From Apostichopus japonicus (taxonomy: Eukaryota; Echinodermata; Holothuroidea; Aspidochirotida; Stichopodidae): DNA of 64,000 nt. The stretch covers positions 12,080,001 to 12,144,000 of the forward strand of contig NC_092563.1 in the NCBI RefSeq assembly GCF_037975245.1, written 5' to 3'. The position numbers were made by a program, and so were the translations under genes. Positions within the stretch are counted from its first letter, which is position 1. Each line of letters begins with the position of its first letter. Positions 31,783 through 45,700 of the stretch are shown piece after piece. Under the pieces are notes generated by a model. It saw only the letters and a list, made by a program, of their open reading frames with translations. It made no database searches and had not been told where the DNA came from.

Positions 31783-33172
31783 GGGCACGGGTGTATATTC
31801 CACTTAATTGAAGTACATGCCCAGGTACTATCTGTAAGAATAAATGATACCAATTTCCAAGCGTAGCGGAATGGATACCGCAATGTTACGTATAGTCTAA
31901 ATGCTTTATGTACCTGCGAAACTTTATCAGTTAAAGATACAACTGTGCCTCTTTCTGCAGCCATCTTAGGTAAAGCCATGTCTATTTCCATGATCGTAAT
32001 AACTGATGGTAATACCGCCCTCGGTTTCTCTACTCTATTGCCAGTTGTAAGTTTTGAGTGTGAAATAGATCAATGTATGCCTGTAGTGACAAATAGCCTA
32101 CTAATTTTGAAACTACTAACCCAGGAAAATGCTCTCTATCTTGCATAATTTTTTTTTCCTATCAAAGAATTTCCCCAAACCTGGTTCTCCTCTCTCGACG
32201 CTCTGAGCTCCCTGATAGCTAAACATATGGACACGCTGGTCACGTGGTTCGCTCAAGACCCTTAATGTGCAGTAATTCGGCCTCCAAGAGCGAACCGAGA
32301 TCCCATTCGCGAGATTAATCAAATTTTCTCTACTCCTTTAAGCTGCGTATTTGAAACTAAATCCACATACGAAGAGTTCTAAATCAGATTAGGCCCTTTT
32401 CTCTGTCATATAGACGGCAGACACGGCACCGACGTAACAGGTTACAATTGTTCCAAAGCGTCTGTTGCAGACTCGAAGTGCTTGTTGAACAGTTCTCTAA
32501 CTTCGATCTGTTTTCCAATTAGTACTATACCAGATTGTGTCGTTATTTACAATGCATTGATTTTTATAAAGCTTCCCCTGCGATGAATTCACTCACTAGA
32601 TACTTAATTATCTTTATGGCCTTTCGCATCGGAAGCAATATGACACAAACAAGATTACGGACGATTTTCTAGTCTAAATACCGGTCGAGATCTTTCATAA
32701 AAGCATTTAATGGGGACTTTACAGATGAAACGGCGGATTCAACCCACACATTCGTATAACTCTCTCTATATATATACACTTTAGTTCTACCCTTGGATGA
32801 ATGTGCATATACACGACCTTTGGTTAATTCAGTGCAGTGATTAATAATAACCTTGTATATATATTCAGTTTAAGGTTTAGGGTTTATATATATCTGATAG
32901 TAAGGAAAACCTTCATTAAAAGGACGAAATGTATCGGTAACATTATTAATAGAAAATATTAAACCACATTATAATGAGGCTATATAACTGTAACGGCGTT
33001 AATAATGCTAAATGGTATGTGTCCTTCAGAAATAGATATAGTATTTTAATTACATACTTTTTTTCATAAGGAGTAATTTACCATCTCAGGAATAACTCAA
33101 ATTCAGTGTTGTAAGGAAGTTTCACAAGGGTGATTTGAGCGGTTTAAACTGGTACTAAATCACCCTACACGC
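31783..33172. other. Spacer without a recognised gene
   Basis: Only short ORFs without motifs. A 10-bp inverted repeat AGGGTGATTT/AAATCACCCT lies at 33127-33166, just before the SINE. Confidence 0.4.
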
Positions 33173-33353
33173 GACAGGTGACAAACGCCTACAGTGGAAT
33201 TACGACCTTCCTTACCGGTTTCGAACCTATGGACATACAATCAGCGTCCCCAGCCTAGTGGTATAGGGTGTCTGCATTAAGCGGGAAGCCCGGGTTCGAG
33301 TCCCGGTGGAGGCTGGAAGTTTTTCACTCTTCTGGATTTTCCAAATCACTACG

Positions 33354-33356
<3 letters not shown>
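33173..33356 (+). mobile_element. tRNA-derived SINE with TA tail, copy 2 (5'-truncated)
   Basis: The leader from GACAGGTGACAAACGCC, the tRNA-like part at 33244-33313 (B-box GGTTCGAGTCC) and the 3' part GGCTGGAAGTTTTTCACTCT match copy 1 at 2104-2376. It then runs directly into (TA)n. Confidence 0.8.

Positions 33357-33435
<79 letters not shown>
33357..33435. repeat. (TA)n tail of SINE copy 2
   Basis: About 79 bp of uninterrupted TA. Confidence 0.95.
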
Positions 33436-33439
<4 letters not shown>

Positions 33440-33474
33440 TAGGTTGGCGTCTATCTTGGCGCAGAGTGCTCTAT

Positions 33475-33511
33475 GTCCATTGGACAGAGCGGAATGCTCT
33501 GTCCAATGGAC
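33475..33511. repeat. Perfect 16-bp inverted repeat with 5-nt loop
   Basis: GTCCATTGGACAGAGC, loop GGAAT, then the exact inverse. It sits in a roughly 95-bp unique island between two TA arrays. Confidence 0.9.
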
Positions 33512-33531
33512 TAGTCTCATCTAGTATCAAC

Positions 33532-33557
33532 ATATATATATATATATATATATATAT
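33532..33557. repeat. Short (TA)n array
   Basis: About 26 bp of TA, right of the hairpin island. Confidence 0.9.
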
Positions 33558-36500
33558 GGAAACACTAGCAACACGGTATAATATCTCCATGTCGGGGCAT
33601 GTCACGCAGTTCTGGCTAGATAACTACATGGGCTTAAAGAAGTTGTTTCTACATGTAATGGTATCTTATTATGTTTGATCATTTTCAACCTTCCACCAGC
33701 AGTGAGGACATGTGGAGGGAGGGGGTGGATGATGCAGGACAATAGACTGTCCTTATATGACATCTCTGAATTACTTCATGTATACGGAGAGCCAAACGTT
33801 CCCCAAATATCGAATGCTAAACTGAGATGTCAAATGTTCTAGTATGTAATAACTAAGACATGTTTCATATTATCAGCGTGTTGTGGTTTGAAACAGCTGG
33901 CATGTTGAAGACCGGGAAAAAATACCTATTATAATTATAACCATGTAAACGCGCTAAGTTTGAATATTTTTGTGCACTAATTTTGAACACATATGCGCAT
34001 TTAAACAGCATTTGTTTCATAAATGACGAAATGCGTATCCGCATGTCTATGAACAATAACAGCATAAATTACGTTACATTTGAAGCTCATTTCAAGTTCT
34101 AGTGGTGTAACACACATAGCCCGTTGCAACTTCTCTACTAACCCGTGTATGATGATTAGTGGATCTATACCCCTTTCCATTTCAGAGATGACTTATTTCA
34201 AAACAGTTGGAAATATTTTTAGGCATTGTGTAACTTTCGGAACCATGGAGGTCATAATTAATGTTAAGTGAGCTTTCGTTCAAACTACGAAAAGTTGAAA
34301 TATGAATTTCAACAATCGTATTCCTTGGAAGAAGTTGTCGTTGATAGCTAGTTGTCAGGTTACTTTATATAGATATAATAAGTTAACATCCCAATCTACT
34401 TGCAATATTCATAGACACTTAAAATTTGATTAAATATTTGTATATTGCAAACGAGAAACAGTTAACAAGAAAAACAAGACATTGATGGGAAGACTGACAA
34501 CTTTTTAAAGTATATTTAATTTTTTAAACATTAAATATGATTTAAGTTGTCGAAGTACCCAACCAAATCTGAGAACAAGTCTCTGAGAAGACGTGATCTA
34601 ATAACGTTTGTCGATGTGTGACGTAATTCGACCACTAGCATTCTCAAAACTGATCGTTATTGTAATACTATTTGACAAAACACTTCTCCTTTTAACAGAA
34701 CTAATCCTCGTTGTATTATAAATACTGTTGTCCTATCCTGTGCCTAACAACCCTATACATAATCATTCCCCTTTCATGCATCCTATCTTATTCTAATAAC
34801 AGTTCCCGAATTGTACCCCAAACCTCCTATCTGTTTGTGTTGCCCTATTTAAAACACATTCAATTTCCATACAATTCTACGATCCAATTAGAAATTAGGA
34901 TGTAAATAGCAAACTGCATTGAGCCTGAATGTTGACGAAGAAGACCAAATTGTTTCAGGAATATCACTTACTCACAAAGACAAAGACAAATTAAAATACG
35001 TCGCACATTCTTTAATCGTGCTCCATTAGCTGATACGAGGCGAGCTGTAAAAATAAAAGCCAGTGTTTATTATAGAGAAAGAGAAAACAAAGTGATAGCT
35101 CTTATTGTCAATGAAAGCTGGCCTGTGATTAAGGTCGATTCGTTGGAAACCCGACCAACCAATTAGCGTAGATCTACCATAATAGCTCTTCATGTTAAAT
35201 ATAGGCAGTAGATACCATTTTAATGAAGCCTTCCTTGACACCACAAAGAGGTTGTCGCTTGTTGGACTGCTAACAGGTGGCGATGGCTCACGATGCGCGT
35301 CGGTTACTGATTCCTCAAGTGGAAAGTTGTTGCTCCGGAGATGAGATCAATGTTAAAGTGGTATATCTACGTCACAGATACGTCGATAACAAGATTGGTG
35401 CGTCATCTATACAGGATCAAAAGATAAAGCTTTCACTGTTTCCCAAGGAGTCGAAGTCTTTATCGCAGTGATATAGGCTCTATTAGTGTAGACTAAACAT
35501 TATAAATGTTATAACTTATCTCATTTGTTCCAAGGTAAGAATATCTTCTTGGTGGCCTTATGGTGGATAAACGTATACTTTAAACTCTAGTCAGAGTTTC
35601 TGATTTCCTTACACTATAGTCACTCTACGAACAGCTTGCAGTTACATCTGAAGAAGAAGAGGAAGAAGAAGTCCTTAGGGAACACTACCGTCATATCTTG
35701 CTTATATACTGGATGTGGTGCACATACTGGATGTTCTCAACGTTGCTAGATGATGATAATACCTACATTGTGTAGTGTTTGGTGTCTTTCTATTCAACTA
35801 AAACGTAAAAGAAACGGTTACACCGGAAAAAGAAATCAAAGCATGCATGCAACAGAACATTGGACACATATATTAGGAGAATGTACTAAACTGAACACTC
35901 TATGCTACATATCTGTAAGACACGAATTGCTTGCTCCCGTGAGAAACTATCCTTTCCTTTCTTGCATGCTTCTAGTAACAAACTCAATACTTGTACGGTA
36001 TGTACCAACCTGATCGAGCGTTTATCCATTATTACAGTGAACATGCAATGGTGCAATTTTAACTAAGTTATGCATATTAAACAATGTTGTTAGCATTATA
36101 ATATAATAATAATATTAAGAAGAAAGAAGTATCCATAGGGACTTCTTATACTTTTTCTTATTCCTTCAGTCTCAATCTTTAATTCAAGGCGGTTTTGTTT
36201 CATCTAAAATCAACGTTAATGCAGGATTGAGAGAGATCCGCAAATGTCGGTGACCTCAAACCTGGAGAAACTAAGAAGTAGGCCCAAACAAAGAAAGAGA
36301 ATTATCTTTTCAAAGTTTTTCTAGTTATACTCCAATGCGAGAGACAGATATAGTTTGTTCATGCATGGGAGGATTTTGACATTATTGTTATACTTCAATC
36401 ATTTGTCCGATAATTTTGGTGGCAGTATTTGTTGAATACAAGGGTTCCATTCTTTCTTCTCATCAGACTGTAAACAAAGCATTTTTCCCCTTTGTCTCTT

Positions 36501-39500
36501 TCTTTCATCTCACATGCATACGTATGACTCTGCCTAAGCTGGTCATACGGTATCGCTTTAAATTGATTTCGGTTACCAGGCAACCCTTCCTCATCTCAGC
36601 GTTCTGGTTTGGTAAACACACTTCTCTCATCCCTTCTTGAGATGGGACTTGGTAAACTTCCTCGCGACTGCGTGTTTGCAGTCTAGTTATATATAGATCT
36701 TCTTTGACCCGCACTCTGACTTTGTTCCATCTCATTGCCAGCTGTAATGGTCTTTGTGAGAATATAGCAACACGTTTACATCGTAAATATTAAAGCTTAA
36801 TAAATAACGCAACCTAGTAAACACCAGATTCTAGTTGTTAAGATTAGAGGATGAGCATACACGCCGCATAGAAGACACCATTAAATCCCATATTATTATT
36901 ATTGTTATTATTATGCACATGTCTATTAGATCTGATGCTTCGTGGGGAGTATAATATACCCAGAAGAGCTGTATGAATTCCCACAATGAAATATGTTTAC
37001 CTTTTGATGTAGTCCGAAAGAGTATCTGTTATTTCAGTATATATATTTTTATATATATTTTCCTTGTAATGATAACAAAAAGGAATATCTTAAACCTTAT
37101 TAAATACTAAATGAAAGCCGTTATGCATTCAGGTTATACTGTTGCACCGCCTATTATAGTATTTGTACATTTGCGCGGCGATACGGTAGCTAATATTGTT
37201 CAAGTATTGTAAACCACTGAACTGTGTTAGACTGCTGGAGGAACGCAGCGGTCGAGGCGTGGCAGAGGGGTAGGGGGGGGGGGGGATTTATTACTTAATG
37301 TCAAAAACCTTGAGATTTCTAATGTAAGATATATATTATTGAGTTTGTAGCAGTTTTCACTTAATTCTAATCTCACTTTGATCCGAGTATATTTACAATC
37401 GTATTCTTGTTAGTGGTCATACTGTTCAAACTGTCGCTTAAAGTTAGATTTTTTTAAATTTATTTATTATTTATAATGGTATTGATATTGTCGGCATGCG
37501 TTAGGCTCATGTTGCAATATTCATTAATGAAAAATGTGTGACTGGATAAGCAATAAGACTAAAAAAACATGAAAAGCACGATATGTCCTAAATAATTAAT
37601 AAGAACCGCCTCGTAAGATTCCTTTCAAACAGTGGAAACTTAAAAAGCTTATTTCCAATCAAAGAAACAGTGGCTCTTTTATATATTTTTTTAGTTTTTG
37701 ACTTACAGCTTTAGTTTTATCCGTTCCCATTATTTGATACATCTATTACAATAAAAATAAAAATACCATGCAGTGACCGGTGTGCTTTCATATATATGTT
37801 TATGCCGTCATTCATTGTTCCCCCTTATTCAGAAGTTTGGGCACCTGTCGTGTTATCTGCATGATAATTCTATTCAAAATATCACGAAGATATGATAAAA
37901 TATAACCCTTGTGCATCATATTGATATGTGTGATAATCTTATTCAAAATTTTCGGAAATTTTTTCGAAAAGCTCTTTTCGTTTCCAAGATAAACAGATTT
38001 GAAAATTTGATGAATTTGGGAAGCTCATTAATTATATGCAAAATATGACGCTCATTAAAATTTCTTATTTTAGCCCTTAATAACTTCACCCCTAATTACA
38101 AGCCCACATATATCATTTGACTAATGTGATGTTCCTCTTTTCACAGAAGACAATCAAATATTTAAAAAAAAAATCGTCTTAGGCCACAAACCTGTGTTCA
38201 GTGTCCTTGAAACTAATGTAAAAGCAAAGCAATAATATTACAAAAAAATTAGGCAGTCACTCCCTTTACATCATCAATACAGTGCATAATTAGCTAATGT
38301 TTATTCATAAATAAAACTACAATAAAGAAAATGGTCAATCTTTTCTTGATTTTTATGGGAGTTGCAGCTATTTTCATGATTTCTAAAAATGCCTATTACA
38401 GTGTTAGAATAATATTGTTCATTTAGGTGTCCATAGACCTTTCAACTACTCCAGCAAGTTGGAACACGGTAGAGGGTCTGTGATTTCATCTGGGCAAATG
38501 CCCTTTAAAACCATTACTTAGTCTAGTATTGTCATCTTGTTGTTTTATCATTGAAACTTGTCATATTTGGAATGTTTGCTTGTAGCTGTCAAAATTGTCG
38601 GTACTTACAATCCCATCAATTATTTTTCAGGGGGGGGGGGGTATACTTTTCCTCTGCGGATAAATAATTGACAAATTATAAAACAAACTCAACTACATTT
38701 TCATCTGAAGTGCCCTAATGACATCATCAATTCTACTGTTGCCAGATGCATTAAAAAATATTACAAAATAAAACAAATTAATATCTTCGCGAATACAAAA
38801 TGCTATGAGGATGTGGTGTTGTTGCCTAAAGATACAGCCTGGTTTCAGCTGTGTGCTAAGAAATCTACTTTAGCCACCAGAAAGCCTCTTTAAATATTTC
38901 TACTGACGCCCCGTTGACAATCGATAAGTCCGAAAGAACTTACTCGTTTTTTAAGTTTTTATTTAAACTGTAGATTCATTAATTTGCAATTGCCTTACCG
39001 GTAATGCACATGGGTAAACTCGCGGATAGGCTAAACATTTTTGCTTATTTAATTCTGAGGTAATGGACTACAAAATAGACATATAAAAAACCTGAGAAAA
39101 ACGTAGATCGAAAGGAACAGGAGTATATATGCCTATAGATAGGCCTTACCTAATTTCAATATATACACTTATGTATATAGTAAGTCAATTTACTTTTAAA
39201 TCTGGGTGAGCCTACCATTGACCTGAGTGATTGGGTTCAGTTTCAGACATGGAGCAATGGTTCAAAGCGTCCGTATATCATAAAAAATTAATACCCTGCT
39301 ATGATTAATTGAACGAACGAAAATGATTTCCTTTTTTTGCTCATTCTCGTCATGCATGAAATCATAATTATCATATAAGCAATTAAGTCCTACATGCCTA
39401 TGAACTTGGGATCCGGGATACATACGTGTAAAATATGCACGCAGGAGTTTATGAGCTGTAACCATAATTTTATACACTTGATGCACAGTATGTGTATATG

Positions 39501-39505
39501 ACACA
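33558..39505. other. Long spacer without a recognised gene
   Basis: About 6 kb of AT-rich sequence with scattered ORFs of 60-87 codons that have no recognisable motif. It holds a (TTA)n tract near 36890-36914, a G run at about 37274-37287 and another at about 38631-38641. Confidence 0.4.
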
Positions 39506-39601
39506 TCGTGATCATGCACTGAATATGAGCTAATATTTAGCTCGAGATCCCAGCAAAATGTTGGCTGTTTAATTCCAATTTGCAATCTCTCTAGCCAATT
39601 G

Positions 39602-39605
<4 letters not shown>
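39506..39605 (+). mobile_element. 3'-terminal remnant of a Penelope-like element
   Basis: TGATCATGCACTGAA, a diverged GAGCTAATATTTAGCTCGA and TTGGCTGTTT align with 27383-27460 of the Penelope-like fragment. It is followed directly by a TA array, as there. Confidence 0.55.

Positions 39606-39687
<82 letters not shown>
39606..39687. repeat. (TA)n array
   Basis: About 82 bp of uninterrupted TA, following the Penelope-like terminus. Confidence 0.95.
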
Positions 39688-39690
<3 letters not shown>

Positions 39691-42607
39691 AGTTTACGGC
39701 CTTAGGTCTGTGACGAGATTATTATATATACATGAGAACATTTTAATAACCATGATCACCCACATGAAAACCACCCGCTGACGCTCGTCCTCAAATATCA
39801 TCTCGCTCAGAACTATATTATAAATACAACAAGTGACGTCATGATACTAAATAATTCCTTTTTACACTTTCGGAGGATTGTGAGTCAATTACAAAAAAAG
39901 AAAGAACCTTTAGTCCTGAACAGATGCATTCCATTAGTACGGTAGTGTAACAAAGACTAATGCATCGCATGAGAAAAGTGAAATATGATAGAAAACATTA
40001 ACGTTTCATGAACTTACACTTAATTTCCGTTAACAAGTCTTGTTAAACAAGGGAACTACAAACACAGATGCTCGTATTAATAATTGATTAAAGGTATCAT
40101 TTTCGGAACGAAAATCAATTCTGAGTCCAACAGTGAGACATGACAATACTTACAAGCCTGTGAAAGGGTTTTTAATTACTTGACACCAATACTGTGTTAA
40201 CCTGACCATGACAAGCTACAGGGTATAGCTTTCATGCAGTATTTGCTTGATAGGTTCATTTATCGCTACGTATTATTATCTAGTGATTTAATGTAGGACG
40301 GCTGAACACACAGATCACTGTCCTGAACTAACACACACACAGCGATGTTTATTGAACAAACAAATTAAAGTTGAACTATAGATGTCACGTGACAGCAATT
40401 TCACAGAACCATAAACGTTCTGCATAACGTTGACCGAGAAAGACAATAGAATATAATGCATTGTCCGGTTGAGAGTGGACATGAAGTCAACACGCAGACC
40501 ACACCAAGATATTGCTATATGAGTAACGCTGTGTTTCTCTCCATTTACAACATAAAGACCCTAAAATAAGACATTTCTATAAAACTGTTTCGAAATACAA
40601 TTACTTTCTACTTTCCAGTTTAGCCTATAACCTATTTTTTATAGCATAAAACGCGGTCTCATTCCAACCACGATGACTTGCAGTTAAATATTATATATTA
40701 TTACGAATCAGTGTTGGTTGTAAAACTATCGCTGTTTTATCTTCAAACTGGTTTCCGTTGAGTTCTTTGTCGGTTTGCTTTTTTGTTCATGGTAGTGAGT
40801 CTATCACGTGGATCAAACTCAAGATGAGTCGGGCGAAATAAAACTGGTTCGCTCTTTGTGTACGATTCATTATCGTTCTCCCTCAGTCCAGTCTATTTAT
40901 TTCTATGCTCCCATCATTTCGGTGGAGAATTGATCTTGTCAGACGGACAACATAGGTAGTATTTACAAAAAATAAATACATACATAAATCAAATATAATA
41001 AATAAATCAACAGTATATTAATAATTTTTTTTTAAATTATTACTGGAGCTTGTTATTGATAAAGGTTTGCGTTAAATAGACTACAATGTACGCATATGTC
41101 GAATGTAGTTAACCTAAGATGCTATAAACATGATGGAGGTGCATATGCTACGTTATTCCAACCCGAACGATTGATAATAATTTAAACAAAAAATATGATG
41201 AATTAGGGTCAAGAATATGAAAGAACACAGTTTTTCGTTGTACATGTTATTAATGCAATTATGCTGACTCATATCAGCGATTGAAACACATTCAGAGCTG
41301 AAAAGAGATGAAATGCAATAATGTACCGTACATTACAGTAATATGAGAAAAGACTCGCAAAATCGGTAAAATAAAAAAAGTGAAAAATTCGAACGCAGCG
41401 ACAGGAAATGAAATTGAATTTGGTCCAAGTATTAGCAAGGACTAAAAAGTCATAAACGTTAAGGCCCTGATTAGTTTGAACATATGTCATACACCGGCCT
41501 TTTTTGTCATTCCAGCTCGTGTGTTATTCCACACCAATAAGAGACACCGTATCGATTCTGACAACTTTATTTCGTTCAAAAGAGCTTTTCGCTTCTGCTC
41601 CTTGCTCTTCTTTCTCTCTTTGCCCGTGTTTGCCTCTCAGCACTCTGTACTTAAAAGTCACGGGATCATTACGAAGAGGCGAGAACTCTACATAGCAACA
41701 GATGTTAAATTTTCTATCTGACCGAATCTGTCGTACTCATTGGCGTTAATATTGCTCACATCATCGATTTTGAGCCTCGTTTCCAGTTTAATTCCCCTGG
41801 TAAACTCAATTGTCTCTCGCCCTCTCGCTTACCGTGGAGTCACTCTTTACCGCCTAAGTCGGGATATTAAACTCCACTATATAGTCGACCGCAAAATCTT
41901 CCTCTTGGTCAATGTATTCGATTTTAAAGAAAGTTAACAGTTGGCGAACAAACATTCTTGTTGTCATAAAGGAAGTACAATGGGACAATATGTTTGATTT
42001 TATTGCACATCGCCTGTGCGCGTGTCTCTTCTTCCAAACCACGCCCACAACAGCACTAACATCCAATTAAAGTTGGTCAATCGATCATTTCTCACTCGTC
42101 TGCGTTCGCCTTTTAGTAATGTCATTAGCAAAAAAGCACTGCGCACGTGGCTGGCTTGCGTACGACGTTTACACCTATGAGTCGTTTTGGTGGTGATGTT
42201 CCCGGGAATAAGGGGCAATCAACCAGGTACATTCTTTTGCAGGCTAGCAACAAGCTGTCATTTCGGAAGTAGATTTGAGTACAGGGCAATTAAAACAAAT
42301 TATCCATTTCTTTCCAAAACGGACTTTGTTTCGCAAGTAATTTTTGAATCGTAGTATGATGTCGCTCTTGGTTCGACTATTCATAGTGTTTGTCTGACAA
42401 ATATTGAAGTTTGAAGAAATAGATACAGCCAAAATATCCTTTGACTGTGGAAGATATCTGTTGAAGGGAGAAGACTTGTTGACTCACATTGCAAGACGTA
42501 TACATGGAGATACTATTTAGTTTTCTTCCCAACCACATTTCACAGTTAAACTGTTGATCTGAAGCAGATTTTAAACTTGTCGTCGGAATTCCGAGTAATT
42601 TGGGACC
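39688..42607. other. Upstream region of the Scratch gene
   Basis: No coding exon recognised. The last 0.7 kb (about 41.9-42.25) is relatively CpG-rich and contains a CACGTG E-box near 42144, compatible with a promoter. An AATAAATAC-type simple repeat lies near 40970-41010. Confidence 0.4.
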
Positions 42608-42737
42608 ATGCCTCGTTCTTTTCTAGTAAAGAAGACCAAGTTTGGAGGATATGTGGTACCTAGAGATATAACCCATCAAGCTTCAACACCCCGGACCCCT
42701 AAAGAACACCAAACTGGCTATTTACCCCTTACAGGAG
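42608..42737 (+). CDS. scrt: Scratch-family repressor, exon 1 with SNAG domain
   Basis: ATG in the context GGGACCATG opens MPRSFLVKKTKFGGYVV, a textbook SNAG box (MPRSFLVKK) as found at the N-terminus of Scratch and Snail proteins, where it recruits co-repressors such as LSD1/CoREST. The exon continues to YLPLTGG and ends in phase 1 at ACAGGAG|gttcgt. This donor is weak, but it is the one whose phase joins the zinc-finger exon; the alternative GGTTC|gtaaaa has the wrong phase. The frame otherwise stops within two codons. SNAG plus the 52.9-kb exon gives a protein of 345 residues. Confidence 0.88.
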
Positions 42738-45700
42738 GTTCGTAAAATCCATCTCGTTTTTTTTTTTGGTCTGACGTTATTTTCTATTTTGGAACATCTA
42801 TCAATTGTCAATTATGCAATAACTAAACCAAAGTTTTACAAGATCTGCGTAAGTTGTTGATTTGTTAAGATATTGGTGTACATAAAAACAAACTTTAGAT
42901 TAATATGATGATCATAGAGTCTTTAAAAAATACCGCACTATTTATATGCATACACACAGACGCTTTATAAATTTCCAGTGTCCAGTGATGGCTAGTTATG
43001 TCCAGTACCAGATTTAGTTTAATTAGAGACGTAGGCAGAGTTCTGCTATTTAAGGTTTCTTTTTTTAAATTAATTTTCACAAGTAAAACTAAATATTACC
43101 GTCCATCAAATTTGAAAGTGGTTGTTGTTGTTATTGGTTTTCTAAAAAAAAAAAAGATTTATTTTATACGTTTGTTACTTGTTTATGCATTGCAGTCACA
43201 ATTTCTGCAGCTTTGGAAGGAAGAATAAAAAAATAAGAATGACAATTAGTAATTAATAATTAAAGCTGCATCCCCAGTTTCATTGTAATTTTACAACCTT
43301 CCGACCAAGACATGTTTAATTTACATATAGCTGGAATATCTATATCAATATGGACTGAGATATAAAAAAAAAATGAAAAACAGTTTGGCTGTCTCTTATT
43401 ACTTGAACTAATATAATCTGATAATAATTGTGTTTATTTGTTCCCAATTTTAATGAATTGATTATACTGTTTCAGTGACAAGACGGTTTGTTTATTTAAT
43501 GCCAAATTTCATTGTTTCTATTTTGAGAATTTGCTGATTGAGGTGGAGTATTTAGAGTCGATACATTATCAGTCCATAAATTTAACGCAAAAATGCGTTA
43601 AATGCAAAAAAATCTGATTAAAGAAAATTGTTACTATTTCAGAATATATACAAAAGGAATGAATATGTTTTTTTCATTGACACAATCTAGTTTATCATAT
43701 TAAGTAAATCTATCAGCTTTACGTTCGATCGCCTATTTCAGGTAATTCTGCCGAAACAAATCTTCCTTCAAATATGTAAGATTGTAATTCTAGCAAACCA
43801 AGATTGATTCCATTCGATTTCACAAAATATCTTCAACAAACATTTTCCATTTCTTAGCCTTAATCAATGTACCGACGCAAGAGAAAATGCTAATAATTGT
43901 TTCATCTTTGTTACTTGGTTAACGAAAAAAAAATGTAAAGGGATTTTTAAGACCAAATATTTCCAAAGATATTCAGCGGAGAGAAATTTCAGACTTGAAA
44001 TACATTTGATTCATGTAATGTATTCATAAAGGATTCTAGTAATTCATTAATTAAGTATACGATTCATATATTAGGTTAAACTTGACAATAAAAAATTAAA
44101 GCCGCTGTATGAAATTTAAATTTAGTAATACAATAGAAACATTATTAAAACTTTGAAAGTTAGATTTTGACTTATTTCACCCAAGTTTATGAATTTCAGT
44201 TTTACTGCATATCATAATTTCATAATCGTAAATTTTTAAAACAATTACCGTACGATTAGCCAGGTGACTTAACAATAATTCTCCTAAATAGCTATTGCAC
44301 TGTATTGCTTATTATGTTCCGTTCATTGTTCTACCATATATCTAGTTTATATTTAAACAAATAATTATCCCTCTTAATTTTCTTCTGTGATTATTTGAAT
44401 TCCAAATAGCTGTACAGTTGTATTTCTATTTTTTTTTATATATATTATTTTATGTTTACATATACTGCTTAATACTTCCTCGCTTGTATTTCATGCATAC
44501 ATACTCTCTTTTCCATTTTCTGTATCATTAGTCGTAAACGTTTGATTATCAAATCTAATCAAGTCACTTTTGTTTCTCTTGAATTATCCTTTCTAAGTCT
44601 ATTATATTTCAGATTGATCTACCAAATTGTCAAGTAGTTGTTACAATGAATGTCAAATCTAAAGTATATCATCTCGATCGCCCTAATAATTCCAGCAAAA
44701 TATCACTTCGTTTTCAAAAGTTTAGTATAAAAATGTCTCGCTTCTGTCACTCTCGGAAAGTGACTTCCGAAGGTTGATCAATTCTGAATTTGATGCAATA
44801 GTGCAGTCACCGTCTTTGATAATATCTTAAATAAGCTTCATTTACATTTGACTGATGGGTCAATCTAGACAATCAGATTATACTACTATACTTATCAAAT
44901 ATAACAAGAGGGTAAACAGAAATAAAGACAAAACACTAACGGTTCAAATGAATTGATTAATTATCCGTAATGGTCTAATTTATTACTAATAGTATTTACA
45001 ACTATACAAAAGTAAATATATTTATTGTGGCATCACTTGAAGTTTTAATTTTCCATAAAGTAATATAGGCCTACTTTTGGAAATATGAAAATATTATTTT
45101 CTGTTATTCTTACCAAAAGATGACACACTATATCAGTAATCTTCTTTACCTCTCCTTTTTGGAAGTGGGGAGGGGGGATAGAGGGGGAGGGGGAGGCATG
45201 GATTGCATTTCTTTTTACAACATACATCTGCCCGGCCTGCTAAAATTACAACATTATATTATATATAATTTATAACTTTTATGCTGCGTGTGAACGCTAA
45301 GATTTTATTATGTCACTCGATATACCTATTTAACTTAGGATACGGTGAGTTATACATTAATTTTGATTTGTGTTCTATTACTGGTTCTACTGATTTTGTC
45401 CTCAATTTCCACGACTATATAGTTCCCTGATGATAGCACAGTTCCAATACATCTCCACAATTATATACAAAATAACAGTTTCTATATAAGGCCAATCTAC
45501 ACACAATGAATATAAACGTGCTCTATATCAGAGAACAGTTGGAGAACTCTTGAATCACCAAGGTTACTGTTGCCATGAGCTGCATCTAAATGAGGTATCA
45601 TCTTACACACACACACAGTCTACTCTCTGGTTAATGAATACACCTATTTCCAAGGTTACACATAAATGATAAAGTGATTAATCACTCCATTAAAGAAGTC

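Noticed and set aside
35750-36013. 87-codon ORF with an ATEHWTHILGECTKLN stretch resembling a retroelement C-terminus
   Set aside because: Resemblance is too short and there is no reverse transcriptase nearby.
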